This document shows positions 20,399-31,293 of a stretch of DNA of 64,000 nt, one piece after another. The first letter of the stretch is position 1. Every line of letters begins with the position of its first letter. The position numbers were made by a program, and so were the translations under genes. This DNA is from Arthonia radiata. Taxonomy: Eukaryota > Ascomycota > Arthoniomycetes > Arthoniales > Arthoniaceae. The notes beneath the pieces are model-generated. The model had not been told where the DNA came from and did no database searches. It saw only the letters and a list, made by a program, of their open reading frames with translations. The stretch is from contig PSQN01000006.1 of the NCBI GenBank assembly GCA_002989075.1, positions 1,240,001 through 1,304,000 of the forward strand. The letters are read 5' to 3'.

Positions 20399-20761
20399 TT
20401 AGGGGATGGTCATGGAGAGGGGGTGTGATTGTGATGGAATGAGGGATGGGAAGGGCATATGAGAGGAGACTCTCGAGATGATGGAGCGTCTTGATGGAAT
20501 GCTGCGAGCGTCGGCAGGAGCAGCTAGCGATACATCGTTGAATCGAGCATGCATGTCATGAAGCATGTGTATCAATGAAGATGAGGGGCTTGAGAGCGAT
20601 ATCGAAACATGCACCTACATATGCCATTCTGAAGGTAATGCAGCAGAGATTAGAGATGGATCATCTCAATTGCAGAACGGCCACACGCGGCGGCTTGCTC
20701 GGTAGTAATAGCATTAAGCCTCTATGCATTCCCACATCATCTCATCAATAATGAGCTGTCA
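20399..20761. other. Convergent 3' spacer
   Basis: Region between the RPL13 stop and the stop of the peroxin gene; only 3' ends are expected here. Confidence 0.4.
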
Positions 20762-22648
20762 TCACCCCAACTCCATCCCGACATCATCCCCCATACCCCA
20801 AGCCCGCTCCCACGGCGCCTGCCGCATGGGCACACATCCATCATCCTCCTCATCCCTCGTCGTCCTGCTCATTATACTCTCTCCGTCGTCACCCTCACTA
20901 GTCACGCTTGCCGCGCCTGTCGTGCTCGCCACAGTCGGCGCCTGGCTCGTGCTCCTCGATCGTGACTTCTGCCGCCGCCTGAACCAACTTCTGTGGTCTT
21001 TCGTGGGCGATGCTGGCGTTGACTGGACACCTGGCGCGACACTCGGGCTGCCGGTGCTATCGAGCGAATCTGAGGCGCGCGAGTGACCTTTGCCGTCGGG
21101 TATCGCAACGAGGTTGGATGACTTCGCGGCGCTAGAGGGCGTGAGTAGTGAGCCGTCTTCCGTCAGCTGCGGTAGAGCGCTCTTGTCGTCGTCCGTGTTC
21201 GCGTCCTCGGCTGACAGACGTGGCGAAGGCGTCGGCGTGACGTCCATGCTCGGCGTGATCTCCGCGAGCTCTGCATCTCGAACCCATTTCCTGCGGCGCG
21301 TGTAACGGCCCCAGCCGTCGACTCCGCGCCGGCCATTTGCCCATTTGTTGTCGTAATAGATCCAGGCTTCGTCGTCGTCAGCGTCTGCGTCTGCATCCAC
21401 TTGGCTGGTCTTTGACGAGGTGCTGGCTTTCGAGGCGCTACTAACGGCTCGCTTTCGCTTCTCTGCTTCACGCTCGGGGTGTGTGCTGTCGTCTTCTACG
21501 CGCCATGCAGAGCCTTCTGACCACCGCCATTTGGCAAGACCGCCTTGCACTTTGGGGAGCTTGAACTCTTCCTTCGGGGTTGAAGGGTTGAGGTACTCGT
21601 CGGTCCATGCTGCACGCTCGTATGCGAGCATGCTGTGTGTCCAGCCGATGCCGAGCCATCTTCGCTGGTTCTCATAGAGGGAGAATGTGAACTTGATGCC
21701 TTCTTTAGTCTTGCCGTCTTTTGCCAGCTTCGCCGCGGCCGCAGCCGTGCGGTCGGCATCGTTCGTGTTCGAGGTTGCATTTGCAGCTGGAAGGTCGAAA
21801 GTCAAACCTGTGATAAGCGCCGCCGCCCGCCGAACCGACTTCGAGCGCCAAAGGATGACACGAGAAACGCGCGCCGGGTGAGAGTGCCAGGACAGGAAGA
21901 GAGTGCCAGCCGTGAGGATAATACGGTGCGTGGTGATGAGGCGCAAAGGTAGAAGGGTCAGAGCCCACCAGATAGGCGTTACGAACAGCAGCCTTGTGAA
22001 CAGCGCTGTCAAAGCCGGCCTCGTCGTTGCTGTTGTTGCGGTATGTTGTGTACTCAAGAAGTCGGTCAAGTCAAGCAGTGGCTCAAGTAGTATATTACAC
22101 CGCGTGGTGAGCGTCTGCAACGAAGCGACGATCTCGTCCAGACTCTTGTGATGACTTGCACTCTGCTTCTCTTTCCGCGCGCGTTCTCTTACAGACTCGC
22201 CAATTGTGCGTGAGCTCGTTGCCCAGCCGATGGAGGAGAGAGGAGAGAAGCGCCTGCAGTACATGCCGAAGATGAGGAAGGCGCCGAAGAGCAAGGGACC
22301 TGTCGTGCGCAATACCGTGTCACCGTATAGGACCACTCCCCAAAAGACAGCAACTAGGAGAAACGACTCCCATGGATCTGAAGTGGACCATGATAATAGA
22401 CCGGCTAGCTTGGAGAGCGGCGAGATAAACGGATGTGAGTAGGCAAGAGCGCGTGTGATCTGCGGTGGTGTCGCGATGAGCAGTGGTGACTTTTGGTGTA
22501 CTAGAAGAGTAGTGCGCCGATGCTGGGCGGATGCAGTACTCGAGTTGGCGGGGGAGAAGGCTGCGTAGACGGGATTGGTGTTGGTTGTGGCTGTAGCAGC
22601 AGTCGGAGGACTGGGACCAGGAGCACTATTCGGGTTCAAGGCCGACAT
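20762..22648 (-). CDS. Peroxisomal membrane peroxin, Pex30/31/32-type (DysF domain)
   Basis: Proteins of this family sit in the ER and peroxisome membrane and control peroxisome number and lipid-droplet/ER contact sites. The 628-residue intronless frame shows an N-terminal membrane region with several hydrophobic helices (about 80-130 and 225-250, the Pex24p domain), then the two halves of the dysferlin motif: DysF-N FSLYENQRRWLGIGW...AYERAAWTD (about 325-355) and DysF-C AWIYYDNKWAN...GWGRYTRRRKWVRDA (about 425-460). The tail is acidic and Ser-rich. The family is clear; which of Pex30, 31 or 32 it equals cannot be decided. Confidence 0.9.
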   Translation of the reverse strand: MSALNPNSAPGPSPPTAATATTNTNPVYAAFSPANSSTASAQHRRTTLLVHQKSPLLIATPPQITRALAYSHPFISPLSKLAGLLSWSTSDPWESFLLVAVFWGVVLYGDTVLRTTGPLLFGAFLIFGMYCRRFSPLSSIGWATSSRTIGESVRERARKEKQSASHHKSLDEIVASLQTLTTRCNILLEPLLDLTDFLSTQHTATTATTRPALTALFTRLLFVTPIWWALTLLPLRLITTHRIILTAGTLFLSWHSHPARVSRVILWRSKSVRRAAALITGLTFDLPAANATSNTNDADRTAAAAAKLAKDGKTKEGIKFTFSLYENQRRWLGIGWTHSMLAYERAAWTDEYLNPSTPKEEFKLPKVQGGLAKWRWSEGSAWRVEDDSTHPEREAEKRKRAVSSASKASTSSKTSQVDADADADDDEAWIYYDNKWANGRRGVDGWGRYTRRRKWVRDAELAEITPSMDVTPTPSPRLSAEDANTDDDKSALPQLTEDGSLLTPSSAAKSSNLVAIPDGKGHSRASDSLDSTGSPSVAPGVQSTPASPTKDHRSWFRRRQKSRSRSTSQAPTVASTTGAASVTSEGDDGESIMSRTTRDEEDDGCVPMRQAPWERAWGMGDDVGMELG

Positions 22649-23689
22649 GAAGGGCGTGTCTATGTTGACATGGTAAGCATGCGTATATCACAAGTGCTTG
22701 TAATGATGTAGCTAACCAAAGGCTGCCATGTGTTTCGGGTGGCTGGCGTCATGCCTTGCAGGATTGGCCCGAGCAGCTACGCGCCCTGCTCAGAACGCTG
22801 AATTTGAATGGCCTGGAAAGCACAGTAGATCGCCCAGCAAATCCGACTTTTGACGCACATTGAACGAGCAACATGCCTCTGCGCGTAACAGATGTCAGAC
22901 GACACTGCCGTCCGCACTATCACATGCTTCGGCGTTATGATGATGACTAGCCGGATCTTCTGGAATTCCCGAATCTCGGGCCGAGCTCTACTTAGATATC
23001 AAATGGTCACAAGCAGTAATAGAAACAAGGTTGAGGAGAGCTTGAATCGAGAATTGATGGTTGCCTTATGGTGAGTGGCTAACACGTAGACTGTAGACAG
23101 CACTTCGCACTTGGAGGTGAAACGCGCTGAGGCGTTCCGTACCTTGGGAGAAGGCCTGTCCGCACGGGTCGTCAAAAGTGGCTCACTCTGCCTTCACATC
23201 CCAAGCCTCCTGTACCTCCCCATTCTTGCAGGACACACAGCACTCGACCGACTCAATTCTGCCTTCGAGACTTCTCGCATCGCATCAAGTCAAAAATATG
23301 TTTGGATCTTAGGGGAACACCCCGTGGACCATCGGACATCTGACTGGATCAGGCGAGCCAGTCCTCTTTAAACCGGGATCATGTCAGCATAGTCGGCAGG
23401 CAAGACTCAAGATGTTTTAGATGTTGTCCACACTACCTGAGGCCCGGACGAGGTTCTACCGAGTGGCCTTTACAGTATGTTTGTGAGGACTCCATGACGC
23501 ACCATGGGTCTTCTTCTTTCCGCTCGCACAAGGTGTCAAGAGCAATGTCTTGATGGTATCGGCAAGTGAGCCAGACGAGTTTGCCTCTTCCTGACTGAAT
23601 GTGCGCTATAAAAAGTCTGCGTCTCCCGCCGAAGATGGGCAAGCAAGACTGGATAAGAAAACACTCCCCCGTCTATTGAAGCGACAAAC
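22649..23689. other. Intergenic with promoter of the next gene
   Basis: This 1-kb region between divergent genes has no coding evidence. A TATA box CTATAAAAAG at about 23606 is 84 bp before the start codon at 23690. Confidence 0.5.
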
Positions 23690-24370
23690 ATGGCGACCGC
23701 ACACGGATCAGAGAAAACCATTTGGTATGATCAGCCGCTGTCACTCCGAGGCAATGGCGCGGCGGGCTCGTCTACTCAAGACGCCCCCCAAAAGGTCAAA
23801 CTTGGCAGACTTGATCCCTTGCCCGAGGATTACGGTGTCGGCCACATTGTAGCAGATTTGGTTGAGTCACATCCGGATAAGTTGATGGAAGACCGCACGC
23901 GGCATGAGGTGACCAAGGCCTTGGAAGAGGCTCTCGATGACCACCGCATTGCCGGTGTTCGCGAGATCGTCATTATGTGAGTGTGGCCGTGAGACGCGGT
24001 TTGCGGCTCTACTGACTCGAAAAGCGAAGGATGGAAAACCAATAAGCTTAAGCGACCAGTCTATTGCAAGGCTGAAGCTTACCTGACATCCGCCAAATCA
24101 TCCTACAAGGCGAGTGAACAGTTGACGGCAGATTTTCCTCAACTGGAGGACTTGGGGGGTTCAATCATTTTTTATGTCGCTCTGAACGCGAAGAAACAGG
24201 CCGCTGTGAAGAATATTCCCGCAGAGAACGATTCCGATAGCGACAATGCCATTCATCGAAAGGCTGCAGCAACTATCTCCCGGCATACCAGCAGTGCGGG
24301 TGGGAGCATCAGGTCGGGATTAAAGAGTTTCGCGGGAAGTATCAGAGGCAAGAAGAAAAGCGAAGACTAG
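23690..24370 (+). CDS. Hypothetical protein (210 aa)
   Basis: Two exons, 23690-23976 and 24025-24370, with a 48-bp intron (GTGAGT...CTGAC...AAAG). The product begins MATAHGSEKTIWYDQPLSL and is soluble and mixed in charge, with no signal peptide or membrane helix. Central blocks are REIVIIEGWKTNKLKRPVY and GGSIIFYVALNAKK, and the tail is Ser/Gly- and Lys-rich, ending GKKKSED. The splice join IVI/IEGW keeps frame and composition. A TATA box lies 84 bp upstream, which suggests regulated expression. I do not recognise the family. Confidence 0.7.
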
Positions 24371-25133
24371 GTCGACGGAATGGATACAGTCGGTTGGCTG
24401 CAGTCCCCTCATGGTAATAGTGAAAATTCAACAGACAAAGAAAAAGGGTCTGAGGTTGCCAGGCCAAGTCGTCCAGACCCGGGACCGGAGGCTTAGATTC
24501 GCTGGAGCGTTCAAACAAGCAGTACTGCTCTTTTCAAGAACGCCAACAAAGTGGCCTACCGGAAGCTACGTGTGACATGAACGCTTCTGAACCGTACTTG
24601 CTGTGTAAGTCTGGATAGATTGCCGAGGTGTGGAGCCTCCTCCTTCCGGGGGTTCTTATGCCAGAAGCCTCTTACAGACTCTCGAGGCTAGGGCGTGCGG
24701 GGCGGAAATACCATCAACGCTCGACAACCGATCCTGTCATCCACACGTGCCTTGGCACGCTTGGTCAATCTTAACAGCATTCGAGCATACTGCTCTCCCA
24801 CGTCTCCGTCATCCGGCCAAGGATCGCGCCATCTTAGGAAGAGACTTGTAATACTACTTTGATTGCCAGCAGAGTACCAGTCTATACCGCTTTTATCATA
24901 CTTAGCTACCTCCGATCCCTGCTAGTCAGCCAACATAGGCGTTTCCACTAACGAACGGGGAAGGTATCCTCATATTTAGAAAGATTGCGTGCTTCTCAAA
25001 TGTTAAGCATATCCTTAAGCATACGCATTCTTGCGCTAGCAGATCGCGTCAGCACGCATCCATGCTAAGCTTATGCGTGACTGTGGTGACTGACGATGCC
25101 AAGATGACCCGTGTACCGTCACGTTGGGAATCA
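24371..25133. other. Intergenic, nothing recognised
   Basis: No gene is supported. Near 24995-25075 the motif TTAAGCAT/ATGCTTAA-like occurs several times in both orientations, a possible weak hairpin. Confidence 0.35.
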
Positions 25134-25756
25134 TGAGTAAAGGTTTGGCGGTGATTGGCACAATAACACTCCAGCCGATCTCGAAGCAGCGCTTACCTGG
25201 AGAGCATGATGCTCAAGTACAAAGCACTGTGAAGGCTATTGGTAAGCGCCGTTGGCTCTCGGGCTCCGCGCAAGTGAGAAGTCCAACGGCTGTGTAGCCG
25301 ATACGGTCACGCTGATTCTCATGTAAAGCAGGCCATGGTATGATCGTGACTCTCACTGGCGAGGTATCGGCGAAACGCTTGACCTGACGAACAAGCGCTG
25401 GCAACCACTCGCAGCTCTAACCCAGGGCACCTATCTGACCGTTCACGGTCGGCATATGTCTCGCTAGACGTCCTCATGGTCCCATGCCATCCGAATACGG
25501 CCCCAGAGCGAATTCTGCTCGCAAAGGTCATCTGGAGGGTGCTGATGGCTCGGTCATCGGCGTGTTCCTCCGGGCAAAACTTGCACCAACATCCGCGCCG
25601 CCGGAGACAGAGCAAGCCACGCCGTATTCAAGAAGGCTTACTGAACATGTTGCCACGCTTGACAGTATTGGGCTTAGGCTGCATGTGATGTATCGCTCCT
25701 CGCCCCGTGACGATCTACCCTCCGATGTAGACTTGGAATTCTACGCTACTGCATGA
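25134..25756 (+). CDS. Possible unresolved small gene or gene remnant
   Basis: Two stretches look protein-like. The first runs from an ATG at 25134 (MSKGLAVIGTITLQPISKQ) to a GTAAGC donor at about 25231. The second is a 90-codon frame at 25484-25756 with GADGSVIGVFLRAKLAP and ending DLEFYATA. A short frame GHGMIVTLTGEV lies between them after a possible acceptor near 25330. I could not find one set of canonical splices that joins all three, so this may be a multi-exon gene that I misread or a decaying gene. No family is recognised. Confidence 0.3.
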
Positions 25757-26147
25757 GACTCAAATTAATCTCAAGGCTTGTTTTCGTATACTCGCTACTT
25801 CATGACGCCGCTGAGCTCATGTGGTCAGAGGGTACTTCTCATATCGGGACATTGACCACCCACAGATATGTGCCTACCCCACTCCCTACTGCAGATCGCC
25901 CCTATCTAGCATCATAGTAAGACGTGATCTCGTTTAGAGAACTTGCCCCAGTGCTGTCAAATAAAACGGCATGGCGAAATTTGCTCTGCAGCACGAGATT
26001 GTCGAGGAGCTGAACTCTCAATGATGACCCTAGCAATGCACCTGATATATAAGCTTGGTCAATATCCAGTCTTATCCTGAAATTCTTAATACCATCAAGC
26101 ACCGGACATAGATCTTTGCCCACGAGTACTCGTACTTCGCGCTCACC
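25757..26147. other. Upstream region of the peroxidase remnant
   Basis: A TATA-like GATATATAAG at about 26045 lies 100 bp upstream of the old start codon at 26148. Nothing else was seen. Confidence 0.4.
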
Positions 26148-27571
26148 ATGTCTCGGACACTTACTATCGCCGCCATGGCCTGTGTGGCCGCATCCTTCCC
26201 AGCTATGCTCAACGAAAGGAGTCCGGAGATATCAAGCACCGTCGGTGATATTCTCAAACGACAGCTCAACGGTCAAGACCCTCTAGGCGTCAGTCAGGCT
26301 CAAACCAATTGCGGCTTTCAAGGTCCTTGTATCACTTTCTCAGAAGACCAGTTGGTATCGATCAGCGGTGAGAATCAATTCGTGTCACCAGGTGCGGGGG
26401 ATATTCGAGGTCCTTGTCCAGGATTGAATGCTGCTGCGAACCTTAATATTTCCTTCCACAATTCCGATCAACTCATCACTGATAATGTTCTCTAGATGGC
26501 TAAATTCCTCGTAACGGCATTGCGTCCGTGGAACAGAGTGAGTTGGACGCATTTGCAAATGCATCAGTTGCTGATAGTGTCGTAGCTGCCACTGGCCTCA
26601 GCGCGGCGTACGGCCTGGCACCCACCATTGGCGCCGTCCTTGCCGCATATGCTGTTGCCCTCGATGGCAACGTACTTCAGGGGCTGTGGTCTATCGGCGG
26701 CCCTCTTCCATCTGACTTCCTTGGCGGTCTCATCGGCAACGGCCAAGGTATCAGCTATAGCCACAGCAACTACGAAGGAGACGCCTCCGTCGGTCGTAAT
26801 GATGCCTACACCAACAACGGCGACGCACACAGCCTCAATATCGACAAGTTCTAGGAATTGTACCAGGTCGGTGCGCCGGACGATCGGTACACACTTGACA
26901 AGTTCCGTCAGCGTTTTGAAGGTGTCCAGCAGGCCAGCATCAGCAGCAACCCGTATTATTTCACCGGTCTATTCTCCACCGTCGTCGTTGTGCCTGCCGC
27001 GTACAACTTCGTCATCAATCTCATGTCCAACCACACCGCAGAGGAGCCCAGCGGCTACCTCGACGGCTACAACTTCAAGACCTTCTTCTGCGTCTCCGGC
27101 GAGCCAGGCTCCTTCGTCTGGAATCGCGGTCAGGAGCATATACCCGAGAACTGGTACAAACGTCCAAACGACAACCAGTACGCTTCACAAGACAGCGTCG
27201 GTGACGTCGCCCTTGGCTACCTTGCGTACCCGAACACGTTACTCATTGGTGGTAATACTGGTACGACCGACTCTTTCACAGGTGTCGACCCAGGCGACCT
27301 CAGTAGTGGCGTATATAATGCTCAGACACTATTCGAGGGCGACAACTTTGGTTGTTTCGTTTTTCAAGTGCTGCAGAACGGCCTTCCTGACGCGCTGCAA
27401 GGGAACCTTGGGCAGCTTGCGCCGGCTACGCAGCTACTAGTTAGTGTGTTGGCGCCGGTGCTTGGTGATCTGAGTTGTCCTGAGTGGAGCAACTTGGATC
27501 AGGGTCTGTTTAATGACTTCCCTGGGTATCAGTACCATCCGACTGGGCCTGATACGAACTACAAGAAGTGA
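26148..27571 (+). pseudogene. Heme-thiolate peroxidase (chloroperoxidase / unspecific peroxygenase family), inactivated
   Basis: The family comprises secreted fungal heme enzymes that use hydrogen peroxide to halogenate or oxygenate substrates. Seen: a signal peptide region (MSRTLTIAAMACVAASFPA), the proximal heme motif GPCPGLNAAAN with the Cys ligand, the distal motif EGDASVGRNDAY with the acid, and a full C-terminal half to 27571. The gene is broken. After the heme motif the expected GT splice donor is absent, so the frame runs into TAG at 26493. In the following frame a TAA (26501-26503) interrupts the conserved PRNGI block, and a TAG (26852-26854) lies between KF and ELYQVG. The TAG could come from CAG by a C-to-T change. 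Everything else is well preserved, so inactivation is recent. Confidence 0.8.
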
Positions 27572-28170
27572 ATTGAGTGAAGGGCAGCGACCAGATGATC
27601 TTTAGTAGCTGCTTCTTTGTGTCTGGAGATTGGTGTCAGTTTGATGACTTATAATAACAATTAAGATATCGTGCAATAATGCGCGCAAGACAGTGCATTT
27701 TTAGATGGAGGGATAGCCTATTCTTTTCCTCTCCCAGGACGCCACATAGATCGTGAATTCAGTACATTGTTGCGCTGCGAGAGTAAGGGATTAGCGGCGA
27801 GGGTGCCACAGGGAACGCCACACAGAGCTGCCTTTCAAGGCCCTTCAGGGGCTTTTCAGGGGCTCAATCCTCCACCCCATCCTGATAAGCAAACATACCT
27901 TGCTATCTTACGCCCTGCCTTCTATCATTATTACTATTGGGAGACAGCTTCTTATTTCAGTAGCAAAAGCATGAGTTGCTAATGCAACTCTTGTGAAGTA
28001 AATTCACTCACCTTTGCCGTCTTGATCCTACCCTTACACAAACGCCAGTACTCTTGGATACGTACGTACTACTCACTCACTTGGATATAAGCCCATCAAA
28101 TTCATACAGCTCATTTTGGACGCATCAACCGCATTTCGGAATCTAACATCCACCCACACCATCCACCACC
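27572..28170. other. Intergenic with promoter of guanine deaminase gene
   Basis: There is no gene. Three GGGGCTTTTCAGGGGCT-like short direct repeats lie near 27840-27865. A GATATAAG TATA-like site at about 28085 lies 85 bp before the guanine deaminase start. Confidence 0.4.
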
Positions 28171-29586
28171 ATGTCATCGCCCACCACCGCACCCACCAGC
28201 GCCGCCCGCGCCCCCCTCACCCACACAATCTACACCGGCACCTTCATCGACACTCCTACGCCCACCTCCCTCCGCATCCGCCACAACCACGCCCTCGGCG
28301 TCGACCCCACCGGCACCATCGCCTTCATCTGCCCTCTCTCCTCACTATCTCACCACTCCACCTTCCCAGACACCCAAACAACCTACGCCCTCCCCCCCAA
28401 CCGCACCGCATTCTTCTTCCCCGGCTTCATCGACACCCACACGCACGCCCCCCAGTACCCCAACACAGGCATCTTCGGCGCCTCTACCCTCCTCTCCTGG
28501 CTGGAAACGTACACCTTCCCGCTTGAGGCCTCGTTCTCTGACACCAATCGGGCGCGAAGAGTGTACAGTAGGGTTGTGGACCGCACGCTCGCGAACGGCA
28601 CCACGTGCGCGGCGTATTACGCTACGCTGCATGTGCCCGCCACGAAGCTGCTTGCGGAGATTTGTTTCGCCAAGGGGCAGAGGGCGCTGGTGGGGCGCGT
28701 GTGCATGGATCGGATGAGTCCGGTGCGGTATCGGGATGAGAGTGCCGAGTCAGCGGTGGAGGCGACGGAGGAGGTGGTGCGGTATTGTCGGGGGTTGGAT
28801 CCTGAGGGTGAGATTGTGAGACCGGTGGTTACGCCCAGGTTTGCACCGAGTTGCAGTGGTGCATGTATGGCTGCGCTGGGAAAGTTGGGGAAGGAGGAAG
28901 GGTTGTGGTGCCAGACGCACGTCTCTGAGAATAAAGCGGAGTTGGAACTGGTGAGGAAGTGCTTTCCGGAGTCAAAGGATTATGTGAGTGTGTATGACGA
29001 GCATGGGTTGCTGGGGGAGCGGACGATATTGGCGCATGCGATTCATTTGTCTGATGATGAGGTTGCGTTGATTATAGAGCGGAAGGCGAAGGTGAGCCAT
29101 TGTCCTACAAGTAATACTGCTTTGACGAGTGGTGCGGCGAGGGTGAAGGAGATGATGGGCAAGGGCGTGACGGTGGGGCTGGGCACGGACATGTCTGGCG
29201 GCTATAGCCCAAGTATCCGCGAGATTGCTAAGAGCGCCATGATGGTGAGTCGTCATGTGGCGATGGAGAAAGGGGACGAGCATAAGTTGAGTTTGGAGGA
29301 GGCGTTGTATCTGGGGACGATGGGCGGGGCGGAGAGTGTGGGCTTGGGGGATGCGGTGGGGAGTTTTGAGGTTGGGAAGAAGTTTGATGCGCAGTTGGTG
29401 GGGTTGGATGATGTTGGGGAGGATGGGAGGGTGGAGGAGGGTGCTGGACAGGCGGATTGTTGGGGCTGGGAGAGCTGGGAGGATCGCGTGGCGGAGTGGG
29501 TGTGGACGGGGGATGATCGAAACGTTTGTGCGGTTTGGGTCGAGGGAAGGAAGGTGCACAGTAGCGTGCGAGATCCGTTCGGGTGA
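28171..29586 (+). CDS. Guanine deaminase (EC 3.5.4.3)
   Basis: The enzyme hydrolyses guanine to xanthine and ammonia in purine catabolism; it is a cytosolic zinc amidohydrolase. The 471-residue intronless frame has the metal site FIDTHTHAPQYPN (HxH, about 88-100), the substrate loop TLANGTTCAAYYAT, the third metal histidine in CQTHVSENKAE, the fourth in ILAHAIHLSDDE, and the catalytic aspartate in GLGTDMSGGYSPS. All key residues are present and the length fits fungal guanine deaminases (about 450-490). The first 15 codons are Ser/Thr/Pro-rich and very C-rich. A TATA-like box lies 85 bp upstream. Confidence 0.95.
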   Translation: MSSPTTAPTSAARAPLTHTIYTGTFIDTPTPTSLRIRHNHALGVDPTGTIAFICPLSSLSHHSTFPDTQTTYALPPNRTAFFFPGFIDTHTHAPQYPNTGIFGASTLLSWLETYTFPLEASFSDTNRARRVYSRVVDRTLANGTTCAAYYATLHVPATKLLAEICFAKGQRALVGRVCMDRMSPVRYRDESAESAVEATEEVVRYCRGLDPEGEIVRPVVTPRFAPSCSGACMAALGKLGKEEGLWCQTHVSENKAELELVRKCFPESKDYVSVYDEHGLLGERTILAHAIHLSDDEVALIIERKAKVSHCPTSNTALTSGAARVKEMMGKGVTVGLGTDMSGGYSPSIREIAKSAMMVSRHVAMEKGDEHKLSLEEALYLGTMGGAESVGLGDAVGSFEVGKKFDAQLVGLDDVGEDGRVEEGAGQADCWGWESWEDRVAEWVWTGDDRNVCAVWVEGRKVHSSVRDPFG

Positions 29587-29960
29587 CGATAATCAGCCAG
29601 CGCCGAGATACTACTTCTACGAAGCTTCTTGGCCGACATAATGCGTACAGCGCTGGTGTTACATTTAAGATTGCAAGCTATGTGGTGACGTGAGAAGGAA
29701 GAGACGTGATAGCATTCACAGGCTACAAGCACGGCGCTTCATCAAGGGGAGAGATTCAGATGAGATGTCTTCGATTACGTAATGGGTCTATCCCCCCTTC
29801 CTTGCTCACGTCCGCTGGACGGAGATGCGTATCGAATCGGTCGACAAAAGAGATGCGTCAAAGGAACGTAGCGGCGTCAATGATCGGTTGTCAAGCTCGA
29901 CGGTGCGTGGCTTGAGATGTCGCTGCAGGCTCGTGATGCCGCAGTATCGGAGGCTTGCAT
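29587..29960. other. Convergent spacer
   Basis: Between the guanine deaminase stop and the metallothionein-like gene on the other strand; short overlapping frames look random. Confidence 0.4.
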
Positions 29961-30109
29961 CTAGTGCTGCTTTGGTGTTAGAACAATCGACTTTGCAGAG
30001 TGCCACCAGGAGCATTGAGACATACATTGCAGCACCCACATTCCTTGCAGTTGCCGGCACAGCCTCCGCATTGGGTGCAGGTGCTGCGTTGTGTCAGCTG
30101 AGAATTCAT
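29961..30109 (-). CDS. Metallothionein-like cysteine-rich peptide (about 29 aa)
   Basis: A very short gene. Exon 1 is 30026-30109 and encodes MNSQLTQRSTCTQCGGCAGN followed by CKECGCCN: seven cysteines in 18 residues with C-x2-C spacing and a CC pair, the hallmark of a metal-thiolate peptide. It ends at a strong donor GTATGT (30025). An intron with a CTAAC branch ends at 29967 (GCAG), leaving a two-codon exon 29961-29966 (His, stop). Later AG acceptors would give a longer tail without more cysteines. A TATATAA sequence lies about 170 bp upstream on the minus strand. The likely role is chelation of copper or zinc in the cytosol. The cysteine pattern is seen; the exon 2 boundary is inferred. Confidence 0.5.
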
Positions 30110-31293
30110 TGATGCAGTTGATGGGAGCCATACCAGTCACCCATGATGTTGGTGTCTTGGGAGTGGTTGGAGGGTATTGATGGTTATTGAGAACGTCTGG
30201 CTGTGTTGATTTCTTGGTAAACGTTTGTGAAGTGTGTCGAGGATGAAGAGAAGTCAGTTGAATGGTACTCTTGGTACCTCATTATATATCCAGCGCTCGG
30301 CTGCACGCCTCCGATCATGTGTAACACGAGCTGTAGGCACGAGCCATCGCTTCGGCCCAGAACAGCCATCCGACGTTTAATGCTGATCAGCATTGACCCT
30401 TCTCCATGGCACAAAAGGCGCGCGGGCCAGTAAGGGCGAGCTGTCAAGCACGGTAGTGGAGATCGAGGCAGAAAGAGCTCAAGACAAGCCACCAAATGCT
30501 GCCTTGGCGGATGAGGCGAGCTCCTGACAGCTCCCCTGCGAGTCATCGTCGCGCAATATCAACGCGTCTAGTAATGCAGGGCGTTTGACGTTTAACCCTT
30601 CAGCCTGGGTCGTACCAGCCCATTGGGATATATAGTCGGGTCGAGCTGCTATGTTCGCCGGCTCAGACCACCACAGCGTCGGCGGCCGATGCTCGGCGGT
30701 GCCTTACGCTCGCCTAAAGGCAGGAACAATGCTGGTCAACGTCTATCCTGGGCTTCTGGAAGCTGGAAATCTCCACTATTCTCGCAGGAAACGTGCATGA
30801 GGAGTTTCTTCCCCTTTGAGCGTCGTGCAGGAACAGTTCCTGAAATCAGCGCCTCATCAGACCTCGAACATCGCTGATGCCCGACCATAGCCGGTCATCC
30901 GAGTCGTGAAGCTTTTCGGTGCTGCCTATAGGCGCGCTCCAAGGGCGCGAGAATTTGCTGAAGCTCTTTTCGGAGGCGGATTGAGTAGAGGATGGATGAG
31001 GGATGGAAAGCAGGAAACGGCGGTGCCTGCAACGAGACTGGTAGCACCGAAGGATCGTGTCACGGGCACGACGAGTGCCACGTATAATGACTGCTGCCTC
31101 GCCGCTTAGCCGAGAGAGTCAAATGCTGTCTCCTTTTATCGCAACACCTGGCTGTGATACTGGACTGTGCAGTGAACTATATGAAGATATGATAATCAGA
31201 AAGCCAACAAGATTCCTGACTATATGACACCAACGCCGTTCCCCACCGTCGTCATTCCCTTTCTAATCTCCAAAAGTTGCGCATGGAGAGACC
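30110..31293. other. Intergenic, nothing coding recognised
   Basis: Promoter of the metallothionein-like gene (TATATAA near 30280) and about 0.9 kb of unassigned sequence; small frames at 30623-31109 have no supporting features. Confidence 0.4.

Noticed and set aside
28972-29559. 195-codon minus-strand frame
   Set aside because: Antisense shadow of guanine deaminase; composition rich in H, P, R and T, no motif.
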